NCBI GenBank assembly: GCA_026874595.1
Contig: CM049307.1
Span: forward strand, 32,904,862 to 32,968,861
From: Sipunculus nudus
Taxonomy: Eukaryota; Annelida; Sipuncula; Golfingiida; Sipunculidae
Reading direction: 5' to 3'
Length of the DNA stretch: 64,000 bases
A model generated the notes under the pieces. That model ran no database searches and was not told the DNA's origin. It was given only the letters and a program-made list of their open reading frames with translations. The position numbers and the translations under genes were made by a program. Positions 38,601 to 52,984 of the stretch are shown piece after piece; the first letter of the stretch is position 1, and each line of letters opens with the position of its first letter.

Positions 38601-41600
38601 AGTGGTGGGCCATACATAAGTCATGTTTGAAATCCATATGGCTATCAACACTGGAGATATCATAAGAGGTGTGTGATTTTCACCATATATGGCAATATTC
38701 AAGGTCAAGGCCACTATCATAGGAAAGGTCATGAACCCAATTTAAATAACCATCATCCCATAACCCATACCTATGTATATGCATAATATATAAGAAATCT
38801 GTCCATTAGTTTTTGACTTATAATGCTCACAGTACTGTAAGGTGGCAAATTTGGGGGTATTAAACGGCATGAAAACAAGTAAAGAATAATAGGTGGCGCC
38901 ACCAGTTTCTGTAACATGACAACCCTATCCATGATCTTCCATCAACTATATTTTTGGATAAATCCATGCAAGATTTCTTGAGATATTAAAGAATTTGTGT
39001 GATTTTCCCCTAAATTGGACCTATTCAAGGTCAAGGACACTCTCCTAGTAAAGGTCATGACCTCATTTTAAATAGGCGTCGTCCTCTTACCCATATCTAT
39101 ACATATACCAAGTTTGGTAAAGTTCCGTGAAATATTTTTTGGGTTATCGCGCCGACAAGATTTATATGCGGCGGCGGGGGCGGCGGGACCGGTATGAAAA
39201 CATAGTATCCCCCGACTTTGTCTGGGGATACAATTAATATTGACAAAAAATTTATTTTGTAAATAATCAGTAGCAGCCCACATAATATATCATTTAAATA
39301 TGCCACATACAATACCCATATAGGTTTCTTATTATTTATTTTATTAATAAAAATATAAAAGAAAAAAAATTAATGTTAATAATTACGACAGTAATATAAT
39401 ATTCTGTAAATATAAATAAATATATTACTTGTGAACTTTACATAACCATATTAATAAAAATATATAATAAAAAAATCCATTTCCAACATTAATGTTAATT
39501 ACTAAAATAATATATTATTCTGTAAATATTAATAAATATCTTACTTGTGAACTATACATAACCATTCAGTGTTTAAAATATTGAAAATCTGACTGAAACT
39601 TCTCTCATATGTCAATTAGAATGCATAATATATTAGAAAATTAGGTCAGATCACTGTTTTAATCTGGCCTGGGCAGATTTTAAACTCGCCTAAGTGATAT
39701 CAGGCAGATTTTAAACTCGCCTGGATGTTACCAGATGGATTTTAAACTCATCCAGGCAAGATTAAAATCTTGGCCTGCTCCATGATAAATTTTAATCTCA
39801 CCTAGGCCAGAATGTGATTGTGATCTCGTCTAGGCAAGTTTAAAATCCATCTAGGCGAGATCACAATTGCAATCTCGTCTAGGCGAATTTAAAATCCGTC
39901 TGGATTTCAATCTCGTCTCTGATATATATATATATATTTGATCATATAGTGAAGAATTAATGTACAAATTATATACACTTGAAAGCACATGGTTGTAGGC
40001 ATTTACTGAAACATTACATCACTTTGGTGATATAGCCGTACAGAGATGTATACAGCGCCGGAAGGGGAACCCTACAGGGAATGTTCTGAAATCACCATAT
40101 ATGGATTGGGCACCGTATCCTTTTCAATACTAGTGGAAACACACCATCTATTTTATCATATTTTTGTTCCAACTGTATCTGTGTCTGTATCTGTGTCTGG
40201 ACAAGTGGAAACAAAGCTTTAAGTGACTGATGTCTTTACAGTATCACCCATTTGCTTGTACAGACAGGACCCATAAATATTTGGTGGGGAACCAACACAA
40301 TTTAGTCAGTTTCAGCCGTTTCAGTTTCCACTCATGTCCTTTAATCAATTTTCTAAGTCAAGCACATTGACTCAGGAGTGAATGGAGCACTAATTGTGAA
40401 CAAATGTTACACTAACTGTAATAATGTTATACAAATTGACAGAGTTTATGCTGACAAGAAACTGTATGCAGTAAACATCTTTCATCTGCTCATGTTAAAA
40501 TATTCACAGTATAAAACATAGTATTACTGTATAGCATGCATATATCTCATGAAAAATTAACCCTTTCACTACCTTTCTTCCTTGGACTTGGATACTCTCC
40601 AGGGGCAGGGTTGACTGGAGGGTTGGTTGGTCTGTTTGGATCTGTACTTTTCCAAGGATCTCTGTCAACATCTGGTGAGTTCGGTGTCGGTGGCCTTGGC
40701 TCCTGTTGCTGGAAAGAAACAACTTACTGCAATAATTCTGTCACTTTCACCAATCTTTAATTATAAACATAATTATTTTTTCAACAAAAGTTTTCAAGCC
40801 AGAGCAGTGTATTACACTATCTGTTACATGCACCCATCAAATGAAATTAACACAATGATGAAATATTTTCTAAAGTTTGTTTCTCAAATTTCTTTATTTT
40901 GGGAGGGGAGATTTTTTTTACAATTTCATGAAATGTGACCAAACAAATTTTACTGGCATTGAAACATTTTAAGGTCATATACAGCAGGATTCATGTCTGT
41001 ACCAGATTAGTGTGTTCTGATAGCATATCGATGACCTGTACACTAACTTACCTCATAGGTTGTGCTCATGCTTGGCCCATTGTACTTATTGAGGTTGATC
41101 TGGTGTAACCGCTCCCTGATTGCAGAGTCAGGCATGGACTTAGAGAAACCAAGTCCTGACCAAAAGTCTGTGGGTATCCGAGACTCGCCAAGAGGTTTCT
41201 TCTGCATGGCTACACAAGAACAGGAAGATGTGGGAGAATCAATGGCATGTATCCCATGAGGGACACTTAATGTGATCAGGTACATTTTATATTTCATATA
41301 AGATCTCTTGTAACAAACAGGGTGTACATTTGATGCAACAGGCAAATACATAACCTTTAATTGCTAGTTTCCCTGTGATACAATAATATTCTTTATCTTA
41401 CAGTGATGAAAAAGTTTATTTTATGAAATGCCTTATGAGAAAACAAATTTATACATTAGATTATTTCAGGCCAAACTGATATAATAATAAAGCTGCCAAA
41501 ATCAAATTCTTTATACATATTTACATATTCTTACCATGAATGAAGGTGTGAGAAACTTATATCAATGGTCCATAAAATAATACTTTGAAAACAAGGGACA

Positions 41601-44600
41601 CATGGGTCACTGTGCTCAGCTGACATTAACCTTGGAGGTAAAAATCTAAAATAATATCAAATGGAGATAAAGTGTAAGAGGAAGAGGTAATAAAGGCCAT
41701 GGTTGGTTTATATGATTGGTTTGTATTGATGAGCAAGAAATTGTTGCAAATAATATTTTGTGACCTGACCATGTGTTTCCTAATATTTAAACTGAAGCAT
41801 GTGAGCAGTTTGTGAACAGATGATCTGTACTATTACCATGATCATTAGTTAGCTTTTTGATTAACTGTTGACATTTCAGTAGTTTACACATTTGTTCAAT
41901 TGAATCTATTTTTTTGTATGATATATATTATTAACTATACATGTATTTTTTTATGAAATGTATACAGTTGAAATATAACTAATTAACAACATAAAACAGG
42001 GCAAACAAAGCCTGATCTCAAATTCTGCTGGGGCAGGAAAATAATGAACAAATGTTTGTATTAAATCCTCATTTTTTTATCACATCAATTTTTTTTTTAA
42101 TTTAAGTTTATATTTTTATAGATTTCCAATATAACATATATATCTGAATATAAAAGTTGATTCATAATTCTCAATTGCATCATCATAAAACTCAATCTTG
42201 TCAGATAACACCACATCATGCATACAAATGTTTTTTTTTTTTTTATTTTTTACCACAAAAATATATCTTTTAAATCTGCAAAACAATAGATATTTAAAAA
42301 AAATACTTGATTTAGATTTCACAATTTTTAATTGTGTCTTTATTTATTCATAATGTGCTTCATATTTTATAATAATTTAAGCATACTGATGGGTTCAATT
42401 ATATTCGTTATAATCATTTAAAAGAAAACTGATTTCTTTAAAAATGCTACATTACACAACATTGCATCTTCTGGATTACACCTTGAATTACTTTTCAAGG
42501 AATGTTTTTGCATAGCAGAGTGGAAACAGCATTACAATTAAGGAGATACAGTGAAAACAATAACAATTACTGCATAACACTTGGTGGGTTGGGTTTGCAG
42601 GAGGGGGGGGGGGGGATGGGGTGGTGATATGAGATAACTGTACACCTGTCACAGAATGAGATCTCCCCCAGTGACTGTAACAAATCAGAAACCCCGGCAT
42701 AGCTGAGGAAAAGTAGATGAGTGGTTTTGATATTAGGCAGTCCTGAAGTGTGAAAATAGGATTTTAATAAAAAATTGAGGTTTTTCCTTAATTTCTCAAA
42801 GGAACGAAGTCGCAAAGACCCAGTTTTCGGCTTGGTAGATTTTGGGGACATCTAACATTAATAACAGCTGAATTTTGGATTCCTAGGTCTTACGGTTTCA
42901 AAACGTGCCACATCTATGGACGGACGGATGGACAGATGGACGGACGGCCAGATGGACGGACGATGGACAATGGACCACGACTATAGCTCAGATGACTTTT
43001 AGTCAGCTGAGCTAAAAAGACACTTTCCAGATGAATGTAATTTTTACCTTTAGTAGCTAAGAGCTTCTTTTGTTCATAGTCAATGTTCCAAGCGAAAAGT
43101 GAATTTCCAGTAAAGAGACTGGAAGTTCCTGGTGGAGGGCGATGGCTTCCTGGAGCTCGGCTGTCTGAACCATCTGATTCACAACCTGACTCTGAAGAAC
43201 GGTCACCATTCCTATTACAAAAGGGGAGGAAACATATTCAGCATAAAAATCAATCAAGAGTTAAAAGAGCATCAGCCATAGAAGGAAAACAAAGTGGACA
43301 CACAAATCACAATCAAATCAGCTGTTAACCTCTGAAAGTATGCCAGAATGTGTCATAACAATACAGTTTTCATAACAATATTGTACAAGAAAACTTGGGT
43401 GGTTTCATCAAATGATGGCCTCCCCATGCAGCAGTCATACAATGCAGTTATTCTCTATCTCCTTAACTTTAACCGTTGCTTTTTATAGCAAGATTCTCCG
43501 GGTTTCACCACCAGGGCAGGTACAGGGCAAAGAACTTAAATCAGACCAATGAGAGCATGGTGTCACATTGTGCATGAAACTCAAGTTTTAAACCTATGAC
43601 ACCAACTTTCTTTGGTCTTATTCCAAGCTCTATGCTAGCCTTAGAGATGAGACTCCAAAAACTTGCTACACAAAGCAGGGGTTAATATTAAGGGGATGTG
43701 GAATGACTGCAGCGTATAACCACAGCAAAAGAATTTATATACCAACAGAAGAAGCACCTGAAATGGATCTTGTTTAAAGTCATGGCAATCTATGCAACCA
43801 TTACAGAAACCATTTTTATGAATATTGACTCAAGAAAATATAAATTGTAAGTGGCATATCATTAGCCTCATTTTCTTAAAATATTTTCATGGTGACAGGA
43901 AAACATATTTAGATGGTAAAACCAATCATAACAGCTAGGTATTACTGTAAATTTCTAGACTGTGTGCTGAATCTAACTTACTGGAATGAAATATTTCTGA
44001 CACAATCATCCATTCTGACGCCATGTTTTTTGTTGCATTCTGGGCTACCTGTCAGGGATCCCAAAGATGAAGCAAGGTCAATGGTAGCATTGGGATCCCG
44101 CATACAACTCAACATGTCACGTGACCCGCTACTGCTAGGAGAATGTACATTACCGCGAGGCACTCGGATATCCATGAAGCGATCTGCTGATGGAATTCTA
44201 CGTAACTCAACTGAAATAGAGAAAAGTGTGGTTTTCATCTAATTAATCCTGGAAAAATGTGCCCGTTACACTCTGTCCTCTCTAGCAACTCCCCTCTCCC
44301 CCTGTAAATTTACCTTCAGTATCCATTACTCCTTACACTATTAAAATAAATTTTAGAATCTTTACACTGCAGAAAAATGGCACTGTCACAACAGACAATC
44401 GTTAAAAAAACTGAAGTACAGTCAGAGAACATATTTTACTAACCTTCTGCATGTCTGCGTGCGTCCTTGTGTATGGGTGAGCTAATTAGTTCTGGCGGTG
44501 GGTTGTTTGTGGAGGGACTACCACAGGGACTACTTGAACTGTTTGTGCTGCTGGCCCCTTCAAAAATTCAATGCAAACTGTTTAATCATAAGAATCACCA

Positions 44601-47600
44601 AGTCAAAGTTAAGTGTTCAGTTACATAATATAATTTGAATAATTTGCCTGAAAATGGTGCTTTTGGATGCAGGCCAAAATATTTTGGTTTCATCAGAAGG
44701 GAAACTTATTTTCTGTGATCATTTATGATAGTTTTATTTGCCTTGTTAAATTCAAAAGTCCTTGTGAAAATATAATAATGCAGGGATCCTGCTAACTGGT
44801 TGATAATATTTATATATAAACATATTATATTAAAACTTGAGCAGTCAAATACAAAATTGTACTATCCATCAAACACCATATCCTGCCAGTATAATTCAAA
44901 TATAAACATCTCTGATAAACGTATCTTATGTTTTTCCTGAGATTTACCTTTGTCTGATGGGGTTGGCACACGCACGATGGCTGTGTTATGACTGGGGTTA
45001 GTAAAGCTGGCCTCTTTGTTGCTGGTCCCATCATGTGTGTTCACCGGTGGCGCCACCTGCATCGATGTGTAGTTTGATGGAGGAGTCAAAAGCATCATGG
45101 GATTGACCAGACCTGGTTTCACACAAGAACACAGTGCAACATATGAATGTCTCACAGAAACATCCACAAATAGATATATTAAATCTTGATCGAATTTATC
45201 AAACACAGATTTACAACTGTATATGAATGTGAAAATAAAAAAATATAAAATTGATATAGAAGAGATGAATAAATTGTCAACATTCTTCACTGCAATAAAT
45301 TGAAATCAAATTGAAAACTTTAAAGAAAACAATATCAACCAGGTTTGACCAGAACTTAAACAGGTGAGGAGACCTTTGTGATACACCTGCCAAATTAATA
45401 AGAAGTGGGTATGTGTAACAGTCTTTGAGATATGCTATATTTGAATTGTGTACAGAGAGACAGACAGACAAATGGAAAGAACAGATCACATTTCCTCCAT
45501 CAACTGGACAAAGGACAAAACTGTGTCAACCTAAACATGCCATATTTCAATTATTTTCAAAGTAATTGCTCTAAAAAACATTTAGTCATGGGACCAACAT
45601 GCTACACACACAAACACATACTCATACTGTGCCTACCAGGGGGTGGTGAGACAACTCCAGCTGGAGTCGGGGCACCAGGGCTGGGCAGAGGACTCCGTGT
45701 ACCATTTAGCATAAGCTGAAGGCCATTTGTATTGACGCCCAGCATGGTGTGTGTAATGAGACCTATTAAAAACACAAAATTGGAACATTTAACCAGAACC
45801 ACACATACAGCTGCATAAAATAATTCAACCTATGATTCATAATAAAAAAGAATACATGAAGACATTGTTCATAATGCAATAGGTATGAATTCTGATCTTC
45901 TACTTATGGATTCTATTGAATTTTTAAAATAAACTATTTAAGTTGTCCTTTCAATCCCCACTAACCTTCAAATCCTCCCATATGATTCCACATTTAACAG
46001 TCATATCCATTTCATATAAATTGTTATTTGTTGTTAATAAATCTGGAGTACAAATTAATATATGATGAATCTTGAAGTGAAAAAAAATAAAACTAGACAT
46101 TTCTTGGCAACGCAGGTGCCAGAGTATCCCCAGACATAGTAGGCCCCCCCTTTAAGAATAGACCCCCATTTTTAGCAGCATATACTGACACTTGGCATAT
46201 TTATTGTTTCTTCCATCTAACAATCCACAATCTTGTTGAAAATGTTGGTCCTGTGACCTTGATCTTTTTAAAAGATGTGTCCTGTGACCTTTACCTTCAA
46301 CCTCATGACCCCAAAATCAATTTAGGTCTTGCTTTTCCAATGGGACATATGCAAGTCAAGTTTGAAATCTATACATCAATAAAGCAGGAATTATCATCCA
46401 GAAACTAATTTTTTTGGACAGATGGCTCCTGTGACCATGGCCTTTGACCTTGTGACCTCAAAATTGATAGGGGTCTTCCACTCTTGGCAGGTGAACTATA
46501 TGTGCAAGATGAAAGATCTGAGATGAATTGTTTGGCTGAAAATGCATCCACAATCTTTTTAAAGAGGTTTCCTGTGACCTTGACCTTTGACCTCATGACC
46601 CCAAAATCAATTCGGGTCTTGCTTTTCCAATGGGTCAAATACAAGTCAAGTTTGAAATCCATACATCAATAAAAGCAGGAATTATCATCCAGAAACTATT
46701 TTTTGGACAGATGGCTCCTGTGACCTTCACCTTTGACCTTGTGACCTCAAATTTGATAGGGTTCTTCCTCTCTTGGCAGGTGAACTATATGTGCAAGATG
46801 AAAGATCTGAGATGAAATGTTTGGCTGAAAATGCATCCACATCTTTTTAAAGATGTGTCCTGTGACCTTGACCTTTGACCTCATGACCCTTAAATCAATT
46901 GGAGTTTTGCTTTTTCAATGGGACATATATAAGTCAAGTTTGAAATTTAATACATCAATAAAAGCAGGAATTATCATCCAGAAACTAATTTTTTGACAGA
47001 TAGCTCCTGTGGCCTTGACCTTTGACCTTGTGACCCCAAAATTGATATGGATCATCCACTATTGGCAAGTGAGCTATATATTCAAGATGGAAGACCTGGG
47101 ATGAAAGTTTGGCTTAAAATGCAACCACATTATCTTTTAAGATGCAAGTCGAGTGACCTTGACCTTTGACCTCATGACCCTAGAACTTATAAGGTTCTTA
47201 CTTTAGTGGTGGGCCATACATAAGTCACATTTGAAATCCATATGGCTATCAACACTTGAGATATCATACGAGGTGTGTGATTTTCACCAAATATGGACAC
47301 ATTAAAGGTCAAGGCCACTCTCATGGTAAAGGTCATGACCCAAATGTTAATAGACCTCATCCCATAACCCATCTCTCAACATGTGCATAATATGAAAGAA
47401 ATCTGTCCATTAGTTTTTGACTTATAATGCTTACAGTACTGTCAAGTGGCAATTATGGGGGTATTAAAAGGCGTAAAAACAAGAAAAGGATAATAGGTGG
47501 CGCCACCAGTTTCCGGTATATCACAAGGCTATCCAAGATCTTCGGTCACCTTGATTTTTGGACCAGTCCATGCAAGCTTACTTGAGATATTTAAGAATTT

Positions 47601-50600
47601 GTGTGATTTTCAGCAAAAATGGACTTATTCAAGGTCAAGGTCACTCTCCTAACATAGGTCATTATCCCATTTTAATTAGGCTTCATCCCCTTACCTATAT
47701 CTATACAAATGTAAAGTTTGAAAAAGATCAGTGAAATATTTTTTGAGTCATCCCGTTCACAAGGTTTTTCTGCGGCGGCGGCGGCGGGACCATCATGAAA
47801 CCATAGTATCCCGACTTTGTCTGGGGATACAATATTGGGAATTTTAATTCTTAATAGGAATCAAGTAAATTTTATATAGAAAAAGAGCAGGAAAATAAAA
47901 TATGTGAGAATTTTACTCCTTCAAGGACACATGGCAAACAAATAGCACATCTATGAACAGGGAAAAAGCTTTCCCTTTGGATTTTGTTCTTTAGCTTAAG
48001 TACATTTATTAGAGTGACAATCCAAACCCCACTCTCAGTACTGTATAAGTGTGAGCAGCCTTACCGAGCCCTGCCAGACTGAGATTTCCTGTGAGGGCTC
48101 TTTGTGATGTTAAGATGTCGGCTGAGCTGCTTGGAGGGCTCGTGACCGTGGGACTGCACTTGCTGCTCAGTCCGAGCAGGCGAAGGCGTGCTTCATACAT
48201 GTTGGCAGCATTACGCTCAATGCTTTTAACTATCACAGACTGCAAGTATAATAACACATCAGGATAAGGTAGCAGTTTTTTGTAATACATGTACACTCAA
48301 AATGATAACATATAACATGAAGAGCATTACAAATGTAAAGATTTATTAATGAATATTTGCATTTTGTATTTTACAAATTTATAGGAGCTTATTTAATCAA
48401 AATATCAACAACCCCTACAGATACCTATAAAATACTTTATATGTGATACATACTGAAAGAAAATTAATTATATATATTATCCGGTGCCAATTAAAGTGCT
48501 AATAAAGGTAAAGAATTATAAACTGAAAGCTGATCATTATATTCTCTGCACAAGCTGATGGGGAACTTGTTTATCAATAAAGTTGATGTCAAAGAATCAT
48601 GGAAAAAATTAAATATTTTTACCATGATTCTTATAATGATAAAGGTATCTTTTATAATTTTATCCTCACATGCCTACACATGATCTGATATATTTTTGAC
48701 AATGTGTGTCACAAACAAATGTCTTTTGACTAAATGTTAAATGAATGAACTACTTTCTCATATGTTGGGCATACATATTTCAACAGTTATCTAGCATACA
48801 TTTGTATAACACAACTGTTACTATAGGAAAAGTAGCACCAACTCAGTAATGTGAGCAGGAATCATAAGCTTGAACAATGCTTGTTAACACTCACACTTCT
48901 AGTGATTGCTTGCCAATTGCATACATCTAATATAATACTCACTTTGCTTGGTTGTTTGGGTTTAGGCTTCACACTGATAAAAACATCCAATTGTTCCATG
49001 AGGCTAGAGACACTTCCTGTTAACAGACAAAATGTATTTTATTAGGCATAAAACTATTTTTCTAAAGTTGCAGCATGATAGTAGTATCATTCTGGGCCTA
49101 ATAGTTGCACGGCTCTGTTTATTGTGTGGGACCAAGTCAATACTTTTTTTCAGCAATTTTTAAACAGAATTTTAGAAAAAATTCTAAAAATGACCAAGAA
49201 GTCATAAATGATCTTCAATACTGAGTAAAACTCTGAAAATTCTCCATACATGACATTTCCAGGGTAATAACCAGGAAACATCACATCTGAAGTCCAACAC
49301 ATTTACCCGCTATGTTCTCTTTCACGCAAATTGAGCACCCTGGTAATAGTGGTATGTATGACTAGTGTTATGTACTGACAGAATAAACATGGTGACAGAT
49401 TTCCTGATATAATCTATAAGATTTTGTCAACATAAAGGTTCAATCTTTGTATCTGCTTCCTGTTGGACATATTCGATAGCTACATTATTTCTAGCAAATT
49501 ATCAAATAGGGCTGTATCAATATATCGATATATCGATACGTGACATCGATACGATAACCGAAATGGGTTGCATGCTGTATTGGTTGTATCGATGTAAAAC
49601 ATTGATTGCTAACGAACAGGGATATGACTCGAAGTTTAAATATAACCTTGACGATTTATAAAGCTAAATGCACTGTATATTTGTTGTTTTGCCTTTAATG
49701 ACTTGATGAGAAATGTTTATACGCATGCACGTCAGTACTTCCATTTAAAACAGGTGCATGTAAGCAATAATAGGAAAATGTTACTGACTTTCCTCTTTAT
49801 TAATGAAATCGATATTCACATCACATATTGCTACTGGGAACAAGGTACATTCACGTCTATATCCTATATATATATATATGTGTGTGTGACACTTTTTCGC
49901 TTTATGATACAGTGAAACCCCGGGCTGCAGGCGGACATCCCGCCTAACGGACATTTTTTTAGGCCGACGGAGCGTTTTTACTACTTTTTTAACCCCACTA
50001 AGGCCTGGCAACACCGAACGCTGTGCTGCGCTGCAAAGCACTGCAAATAAACGGCTGAGCATTTTTTCGGTGCTGCAAAGCGGAGAAAGTTGAACTTTTT
50101 TCAGCTTTGTTTTGACGAGCTGCACAGCACGGTGCAGTGCAGCGTTCGGGGTGGCCGGGCCTTTGGGGCGGACACCCCCAATATTCGGGACAATGGACAC
50201 TTTTTTGTCCGCCCGATGGCATAAATCACCCCGGTGAACGGACAACCAAGCGGAGGTCCCGATCGAAGTTGGCAGAAATGCTTTGAAATTGCAAATATAG
50301 ACTGCTTCTGGTACGCCTTATATATCACTTAAATGTTCTCATGATTTAGGGATACTGCCATGACTATAAGACCAGGGCTAGTTTTACTCAAGTTATCTTT
50401 TTTTTCAGCTGGAACATTCATTTATGTATCATTTTATCAATAGCAGTCCCCCCCCCCCAAAAAAAAATTAACGCAATAAACGAAGATTCTATTGTGCCGA
50501 GCTCTGAGTGAAGCAACATATGAAGCAACATATTTATTCTGTATTTGGGCCACATTATTCTATCACAGGCCCAGAAGCTAGGATAATGACGTATCTGTTA

Positions 50601-52946
50601 CACACCCGGACGATAACAGTCACGACTCATGACCTTTTGCCTGGGGTGAGGGCTCAGCGATATTAACCAATCCCCGATCCTGTAACATTTGCATCACGGA
50701 AATCAATCACAACTACCAATTATAAGGCGTATATGATATCACGCATTGATTTATCATATTTTCTTACGCTCCAAAAAGATTTTCACAAAACTTGAACGAG
50801 ATGTCAGAAATTAATTTATGTCATAAGCGATTCTTTTAGGCCTATTATCATGGAGAGTGAGTAATTGAGAAATTTTACAGACCCAGTGCAGAAATGTATA
50901 TGTCGAGACGAGTAAGTCCTGTTGATGTCAATTAATGTTAAAATATTATTTTAATAATAGGTAATGACGATAATGTTTCAGTTAATATGAAAAGCCCCAT
51001 TCAAAAATAAAATAAAAATAAAATAAATAAATAAAACACAACAACCGATAGCATTAAATTTTATTCACATGTAACATATATTTTAGGTTTAATATTAAAA
51101 GAAAAATACAGATTTTTTATGGTTGATAAAATCCCATACTTAGGTCTCCGACATGTTGCCGCAGCCGGACCTCCTGGGCCCGACCCCCTCTGGGGCGGAC
51201 ACCCCGCTACAATGAACAAATTGTCCAGTCCTGTGACTGTCCTCCCCAGAGGGGTTTCACTGTATGTCATTTTATCTCTGTTTTTTTTATTTTTACTTTC
51301 GCAGCCAGTCATAGTTTACTTGAAACTTCCACGTTTCACATCAGACATAAAATAAATAGTTAAAGCCTGGGGACAAATTCTGTTCACACAGGAGATTGAC
51401 TAACTCCAAAAAAAGCTATAAGAATTATTACAAATAGCAAATACAATGCCCACAGTGAACCGATTTTTAAATCATTAAAAATCCTTAAAATTAATGACAT
51501 CTTCAGACTAAATATATTAAAATTTTACTTTAATAACTTCCATGAATCACTATCAAAATATTTACAAACATTTAATTTTTAAACTAGGACCATGACACAC
51601 GAACATGACACAAGACATAAAGATACCCTTGTTACAAATAAAACCAGACATAAGATAGCAGACAGCTGTCTGAGAAACATAACATCAAAAGTCATAAATG
51701 AAACCGACTAAATCATTGTTGACAAAATCTTCACTCATAGTCTTCAAGGTTTGATTTGCTACATCAAACAACATTTATAAATAATTATAAAGACAAATGA
51801 CTTCAGATAAACTGCTACATCTGTAACAAAAATTAGTCTAAGCCATAAAAAATTTGTTTTAATCAATAACAAACTATAATTTCAGTAATTCAAGTTGTAA
51901 ATCTTCCCAGTTTTTTTACAAATTTCCTCATTAAATCATATAGTCTCAAATATTAAGAATCTATAATCATTTAACCTCCATATTTATGTACAATTTCTCT
52001 CCTTCCATGTTTCATGCACAGAGGGCTGTTGTGTCAGCGGATTAAAATCCTTAACGACAGACATAATATAAACAAAAATATTGACAAACATACTGAATAT
52101 ATTTTGTATGGATGCTTTTCTTTTATGTCGAATAAAATATTCTCTCTCTCTCTCTCTCTCTCTCACTAATCATCATACTATAATTTACGGGAATCTGTTT
52201 GTCTGTCTGTCTGGATTCATTCGCATGCTAGGGATCGCACGGTCGTCAAACTTCGTGGGACAGTGCATCTTGGTCCTGGGAAGAACGAGTTTATATTTTT
52301 TAGGCGTTTGGTAGAGAAATGGCCTCAAAATCGATAAAAATATTATGGGTTTAATACCTGCGCTGTGCCATGGCCATTCTCACATAGTGTGCCCACGTCG
52401 TCCTGAATCTCCTCTCGCTAACCAATCAAATCAAACCTGACATAGTCTGCCAAACATTCACTACGCGTCGGCCTTTTCTAAGCAGTCTGCTAGGTCAACA
52501 CAAATGAATGTTTTTGTGGGTTGACCAATTCAGACCGGGAACATCTCACCACTGCCCATATCGGCAATTTTGGCACAAGTGAATCATGTTGCGGGTTAAT
52601 CGTTGGGTGTCACCCCTCGCCAAATTTGGGTCTGTGCATTTCAAACGCGCACGCCATGTCAGTGCTTACTCATAATTTAAGAAAAGTGTGGATGCAGGTA
52701 CTGATACTGATAAGCCTATGATCTTTCCCCATCAAAAGTAATAAAACTGTATGTGCAGGGGGGATGCAAAGGGCTCAAAGAAGAACGAGATTTTGGTATT
52801 TTTAATTAGATAGATTTTAATAATTAATATCAACTGGTCTGTTAATTTATTTAATATCAAGCTTAAGCTGCTCAACTTGGGTGCATAGCATACGGAATAT
52901 GTGGTATATTAAAATTAAATATAAATATATATATATAAATATTATA

Positions 52947-52984
<38 letters not shown>

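Larger units (their letters stand above)
34687..40213. mobile_element. Large foldback (long inverted repeat) element in BicC1 intron
   Basis: Ends carry a perfect 20-bp inverted repeat, TGTTTCCACTTGTCCAGACA at 34687-34706 and its complement at 40194-40213. Arms of roughly 1 kb (34687-36000 and 39250-40213) are inverted copies. They include an array rich in CGCCTAGACGAG and shared text such as AATATTTACAGAATATTA. The centre holds another, tandem-core, element. No transposase is seen, so it is presumably non-autonomous. No clean target-site duplication was found. Confidence 0.75.

Noticed and set aside
43978-44242. Plus-strand ORF at 43913-44242 antisense to a BicC1 exon
   Set aside because: The minus strand encodes the conserved protein here; the plus-strand frame is its shadow.
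49781-50245. 154-residue minus-strand ORF
   Set aside because: It runs through the nested MITE and pogo-like sequence. The residues mirror CTGCAAAGC-type repeats and no transposase motif is present.
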